Of a stretch of DNA of 64,000 nucleotides, positions 60,931 to 64,000 are shown piece after piece. Origin of the DNA: Actinoplanes solisilvae (GTDB taxonomy: Bacteria; Actinomycetota; Actinomycetes; Mycobacteriales; Micromonosporaceae). The stretch is taken from positions 62,001 to 126,000 of the forward strand of contig NZ_RJAC01000009.1 of NCBI RefSeq assembly GCF_003999975.1, given 5' to 3'. The notes under the pieces are model-generated. The model was not told where the DNA came from and searched no databases. It saw nothing but the letters and a program-made list of their open reading frames with translations. The translations under genes were made by a program, and so were the position numbers. The first letter of the stretch is position 1. Every line of letters begins with the position of its first letter.

Positions 60931-60986
60931 GCTCAGCGGCCCGGGCTCAGCGGACCGGGCTCAGCGGACCGGGCTCAGCGGACCGC
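60931..60986. repeat. 14-bp tandem repeat, four copies
   Basis: Four consecutive GCTCAGCGGACCGG units (60931-60986), the first and last with one mismatch. The array overlaps the last codons of the glutathione peroxidase gene and reaches into the intergenic region before the AEC gene. Confidence 0.85.
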
Positions 60987-61451
60987 GGCGATCTCCCGCT
61001 CGATCGCCGACGTGAGCTCCTCGGCGTCGGGGGTGACGGTCGGCGCGAACCGGCCCACCATCTCGCCGTCGCGGGAGATCAGGAACTTCTCGAAGTTCCA
61101 CCGCACGTCCTCGTCGCCGGCCAACTCGGCGTAGAGCGGGTGACGGTCGTCGCCGAGCACGCTGATCTTGGAGAACAGCGGGAACTGCACGTCGAAGGAG
61201 CTGCGGCAGAACTCGGCGATCTCCTCATCGGTGCCCGGCTCCTGGCCGGCGAAGTCGTTGGCCGGGAAGCCAAGAACGGAGAAGCCCTGGTCGCGGAGCT
61301 GCTCGTGCAGCTTCTCGAGACCGTCGTACTGCGGGGTCAGGCCGCACTTCGACGCGACGTTGACCACGAGCAGCACCTGGCCGGCGTACGCGTTGAGCGT
61401 GGTGCTCTCGCCGGTGATGGTCCGCAGCGGAATCTCCTGGATCGCCGTCAT
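60975..61451 (-). CDS. Glutathione/thioredoxin peroxidase (GPx family)
   Basis: 158 residues. VNVASKCGLTPQYDGLEKLH holds the peroxidatic Cys in the non-selenium GPx form; LGFPANDFAGQEPGTDEEIA holds the conserved Gln; the conserved Trp/Asn pair appears in VRWNFEKFLISRDG. A resolving Cys is in EIAEFCRSSF, so the enzyme is probably thioredoxin-dependent. It reduces peroxides in the cytoplasm. ATG 61451 has GAGGGAGCG upstream. It diverges from the truncated photoproduct lyase. Confidence 0.95.
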   Translation of the reverse strand: MTAIQEIPLRTITGESTTLNAYAGQVLLVVNVASKCGLTPQYDGLEKLHEQLRDQGFSVLGFPANDFAGQEPGTDEEIAEFCRSSFDVQFPLFSKISVLGDDRHPLYAELAGDEDVRWNFEKFLISRDGEMVGRFAPTVTPDAEELTSAIEREIAAVR

Positions 61452-61485
61452 GGCTGTCTTCGCTCCCTCAGTCTTCGGAAACTGA

Positions 61486-62331
61486 ACGGTACATCCGCGC
61501 CCGCGCGGGTATCGGACCGGGCGCGTCGACCTGGCCGAGGGATGCCCAGCTCATTGCCAATACTGCTATCTGGCCGGTTCGCTGTCGGGCCCGCCGGTGA
61601 CGCGAGTCAATGCCGACCTCGACGAGATCCCGGCGAACCTGGCGGCGTACGCCGGAATGGGAACTGTGACGAGCCGCCGGGTCACTCGGCGCGACGAGGG
61701 GACGACCTTCGAGGCGTCCTGTTACACCGATCCGCTCGCGCTGGAGCACCTGACGGGAAGCTGGCGCCGGGCGGTGGAGCACTTCGGCGAGTGGGAAGCG
61801 CCGGTGCAGTTGCGGTGGACGACCAAGTTCGGTGACGTGGACGGATTCGTGGGGTTGAGGCACAACGGGCGTACACGGGTGCGGTTGAGCGTCAACTGCC
61901 TGCCGGTGACGACACGGATGGAGGGTGGCACGAGCCCGCTCGCCGACCGGCTCGCGGCGCTGCGACGGCTAGCCCTGGACGGCTATCCGGTGGGGTTGAC
62001 GATCGCGCCGATCATCCCGGTCGACGACTGGCAGCGCCACTACGGCGAGTTGCTCGACGCGGTGGCGGCCACCGTCTCGGACGTCCCCGGGCTCGATCTC
62101 ACCGCCGAGCTGATCACGCACAGGTTCACGCCGGGCAGCAAGGAGGTGCTGCTCGGCTGGTATCCGCGCACCCGGCTCGAAATGGACGAGCAGGCCCGCA
62201 GCCGCAAGCACGGCAAGTTCGGCGCGGTGAAGTACGTCTATCCGCCCGAGATCATGGCCGAGCTGCGCGGCTGGTTCGAGTCGTCGATCGCCGCACGCCT
62301 GCCGGCCTGCCGCATCCTCTATTGGACCTGA
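61486..62331 (+). pseudogene. splB: Spore photoproduct lyase, N-terminally truncated
   Basis: The frame from 61486 to 62331 reads as most of a spore photoproduct lyase, the radical-SAM enzyme that reverses the spore thymine dimer. The radical-SAM cysteines are intact in GCPAHCQYC (Cys codons at 61543, 61555, 61564), and LAGSLSGPPVTRVNADLDEI and ELITHRFTPGSKEVLLGWYP with HGKFGAVKYVYPPE match it to the end (LPACRILYWT). The first domain (about 85 residues) is missing, a TGA precedes at 61483, and there is no start codon before the cluster. The first possible start (GTG 61597) lies after the cysteines, so any product would be inactive. Confidence 0.85.
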
Positions 62332-62445
62332 GCTTCTTGATCCTGAGCCGGGCCGGGCGCGCGGTGGCGAGCAGAACGTCAGGACCTGAGCGGCGCCGGG
62401 TGCAGCCGTCGGCAACACGCCGGTGGGCGGCTCAGGCCCGGAACG

Positions 62446-62625
62446 TCATTCGCGGCGCGGGGTGTCGGGGCCGCTCGGGCCGGGGACGTCGCCCGGCATG
62501 CCGGAGTCGTCCGGGTGGTGCTCGGGGATCCGGGCGGGCGCCGGCCGTTCGGCGCGGTCGGGCAGGTCGGTCAGGTCGAGCGGGCGTTCGAACTCGGGCT
62601 GGGCGTTCGGTTCACGAACAGACAT
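62446..62625 (-). CDS. Small Pro-rich protein (59 aa)
   Basis: ATG 62625 follows AAGGAGG by five bases, one of the best ribosome sites in the window. The 59 residues are rich in Pro, Asp, Glu and Arg (PEFERPLDLTDLPDRAERPA and PEHHPDDSGMPGDVPGPSGP), so the protein is probably disordered. It resembles the small acidic protein at 18138-18320. It faces away from the pectate lyase gene. Function unknown. Confidence 0.6.
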   Translation of the reverse strand: MSVREPNAQPEFERPLDLTDLPDRAERPAPARIPEHHPDDSGMPGDVPGPSGPDTPRRE

Positions 62626-62702
62626 GTCAGCCTCCTTCGGCTCAACCCATGACGTACCCGGTCGTCACGCACCCATGCGCGGGCTGACAAATGCAAACAC
62701 TG

Positions 62703-62759
62703 CAAACGCTTGCTTTGGACATAGACAGATTTCTATCGTCACTGTGGTAAGCGCTTTCC
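62703..62759. promoter_or_regulatory. LacI-type operators and promoter of the pectate lyase
   Basis: GGTAAGCGCTTTCC at 62746-62759 has the palindromic AAGCGCTT core seen in LacI-family sites; a second imperfect copy CAAACGCTTG is at 62703-62712. Between them, ATAGA-N6-TCTAT (62721-62736) and a TTGGAC (62715-62720) suggest a promoter. Sugar-dependent repression is inferred. Confidence 0.55.
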
Positions 62760-62864
62760 TGCATACGGATCGCCCGCGTGGGTGGCAGGCCCGCGGCTCG
62801 GACAGCCGCGGACTCGAGGCAACCGTTCGTGGTGGCAGCGCCCATTCTGCGAACAGGAGCGACG

Positions 62865-64000
62865 ATGAGACGAACAGGCAGACGCGCCCTCATGGCCCTC
62901 ACCACGGGGGCCGTGGGCGCCGCGATCGTGGTGGCCCTCCCCCTGCCCCAGGCCTCGGCGGCGGCGGTCGGCACCGCCACCGGCTACGCCTCCAGCAACG
63001 GCGGCACGACCGGCGGCAACGGCGGGGCCACCGTACGAGCCACCACCGGCACCCAGATCCACCAGGCACTCTGCAGCCGCGCGAGCAGCAGCACGCCGAT
63101 CACGATCGAGGTCTCGGGCACGATCAACCACGGCAACACGACGAAGGTCTCGGGCGACAGCTGCAACACGGCCGCCGACAGGATCGAACTCAAGGAGATC
63201 AGCAACGTCACGATCATCGGGGTCGGCAGCGGCGCGGTCTTCGATCAGCTCGGCATCCACATCCGGGACTCGCGCAACATCATCATCCAGAACGTGACCG
63301 TACGGAACGTCAAGAAGTCGGGCTCGCCCACCTCCAACGGCGGTGACGCCATCGGCATGGAGAGCACCGTCCGCAACGTGTGGGTCGACCACGTCACGCT
63401 GGAGGCCTCGGGCGGCGAGTCAGAGGGCTACGACGGACTGTTCGACATGAAGGACGACACGCAGTACGTCACGTTGTCGTACAGCACCTTGCGCAACTCG
63501 GGCCGGGGCGGGCTCATCGGGTCGAGCGAGAGCGACACCGGCAACGGCTTCATCACGTTCCACCACAACAGATACGAGAACATTGATTCCCGTACGCCGT
63601 TGTTGCGCGGCGGCATCGCCCACATCTTCAACAACTACTACTATGACTTGCACGAGTCGGGCATCAACTCGCGAGCCGGAGCCCGCGCGAAGGTCGAGAA
63701 CAACTACTTCGAGGACTCGAAGGACGTGCTGGGCACGTTCTACACCGACCAGCCCGGATATTGGCAGGTCGCCGGCAACGTCTTCGACAACGTGACCTGG
63801 TCGAGCCCCGGCGACGACAACCAGCCGGCGGGCCCGAACCCCACCTCCAACACGAGCGTGAGTGTCCCGTACTCGTACCGTCTCGACGGCGCCTCCTGCG
63901 TACCCGCGTTGGTGCGGCAGACGGCCGGGGCCAACACCGGCATCCGTACGTCGGACGGAAGTTGCACGCCGACCAACCCGACCACGCCGCCGCCGTCCAC
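62865..64000 (+). CDS. Secreted pectate lyase (PL1), C-terminus beyond window
   Basis: The first 378 residues are visible. A signal peptide (MRRTGRRALMALTTGAVGAA, cleavage after ASA) directs secretion. The parallel beta-helix of polysaccharide lyase family 1 follows: NVTIIGVGSGAVFDQLGIHI, the Ca2+-binding DGLFDMKDDTQYVTLSYS, and the catalytic-loop region SRTPLLRGGIAHIFNNYYYD, with Arg in RTPLLRGG. It cleaves polygalacturonate by beta-elimination. A Pro/Thr linker (TPTNPTTPPPST) begins at the edge, so a carbohydrate-binding module is likely to follow. ATG 62865 follows AGGAG. Upstream LacI-type operators suggest induction by plant sugars. Confidence 0.93.
   Translation, partial: MRRTGRRALMALTTGAVGAAIVVALPLPQASAAAVGTATGYASSNGGTTGGNGGATVRATTGTQIHQALCSRASSSTPITIEVSGTINHGNTTKVSGDSCNTAADRIELKEISNVTIIGVGSGAVFDQLGIHIRDSRNIIIQNVTVRNVKKSGSPTSNGGDAIGMESTVRNVWVDHVTLEASGGESEGYDGLFDMKDDTQYVTLSYSTLRNSGRGGLIGSSESDTGNGFITFHHNRYENIDSRTPLLRGGIAHIFNNYYYDLHESGINSRAGARAKVENNYFEDSKDVLGTFYTDQPGYWQVAGNVFDNVTWSSPGDDNQPAGPNPTSNTSVSVPYSYRLDGASCVPALVRQTAGANTGIRTSDGSCTPTNPTTPPPS

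Noticed and set aside
61597..62331. Spore photoproduct lyase as an intact gene from GTG 61597
   Set aside because: This start lies after the radical-SAM cysteines, and the true N-terminal domain is missing, so it is better described as a truncated gene.

Overview
The window is very GC-rich, with GTG starts, third codon positions almost all G or C, and tightly overlapping stop/start codons. Gene content (AfsR/SARP regulator, F420-type oxidoreductase, FxsT-like protein, Mrp operon, P450-ferredoxin pair, spore photoproduct lyase remnant) points to a spore-forming filamentous actinobacterium. A member of the Micromonosporaceae such as Actinoplanes is my best guess; that rests on gene style only. 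No rRNA, tRNA, CRISPR array or intact mobile element was seen. About 70 protein-coding genes or gene remnants are supported.

Layout. 1-3.5 kb: AfsR/SARP regulator and a partial downstream gene. 3.5-7.4 kb: three-gene branched-chain 2-oxoacid dehydrogenase operon (E1alpha, E1beta, E2) divergent from an Lrp/AsnC regulator. 7.4-9.7 kb: lipoprotein sugar (sorbosone/glucose) dehydrogenase and GH6 cellulase. 10.4-11.7 kb: NarL-type response regulator beside a 5'-truncated sensor kinase that abuts, head to head, a 5'-truncated ABC-2 permease; this looks like a rearrangement scar. 11.9-14.9 kb: DUF2199 protein, ankyrin protein with a short WD40-like tail, GNAT. 14.9-16.7 kb: an alpha-oxoamine synthase with a 74-residue protein and a truncated acyl-CoA ligase. 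16.8-29.5 kb: membrane proteins, TetR regulators (one with a double palindromic operator shared with an LLM oxidoreductase), D,D-carboxypeptidase-like protein, WYL regulator, carboxylesterase, FhuF-like protein, cupin/hydrolase pair, AraC regulator.

29.4-41 kb is the least conventional part. A stand-alone HExxH protein diverges from a four-gene coupled operon: an FxsA-like small protein, a 1257-residue FxsT-like ParA/TIR/NB-ARC/TPR protein, an unknown protein and an antiporter-like membrane protein. This converges on a second operon of one membrane protein and two P-loop NTPases. The normal radical-SAM maturase of fxs loci is absent.

41.5-49.6 kb is one continuous operon: sensor kinase, response regulator, Mrp antiporter subunits A(B), C, D, E, F, G and a BON-domain membrane protein. 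49.6-51.3 kb is a lower-GC patch with an orphan gene and a transposase remnant. 51.2-54.5 kb: DUF1152 and LRR proteins divergent from a cytochrome P450 with its 3Fe-4S ferredoxin. 55-58.3 kb: secreted and lipid-anchored proteins of unknown role. 58.7-62.6 kb: HAD remnant, GNAT, flavin reductase, AEC transporter, glutathione peroxidase, and a spore photoproduct lyase that has lost its first domain. 62.8 kb to the end: secreted pectate lyase, cut by the window edge, behind LacI-type operators.

Many genes lack a Shine-Dalgarno sequence but carry a TANNNT hexamer 6-7 bases before the start codon, which predicts widespread leaderless transcription.
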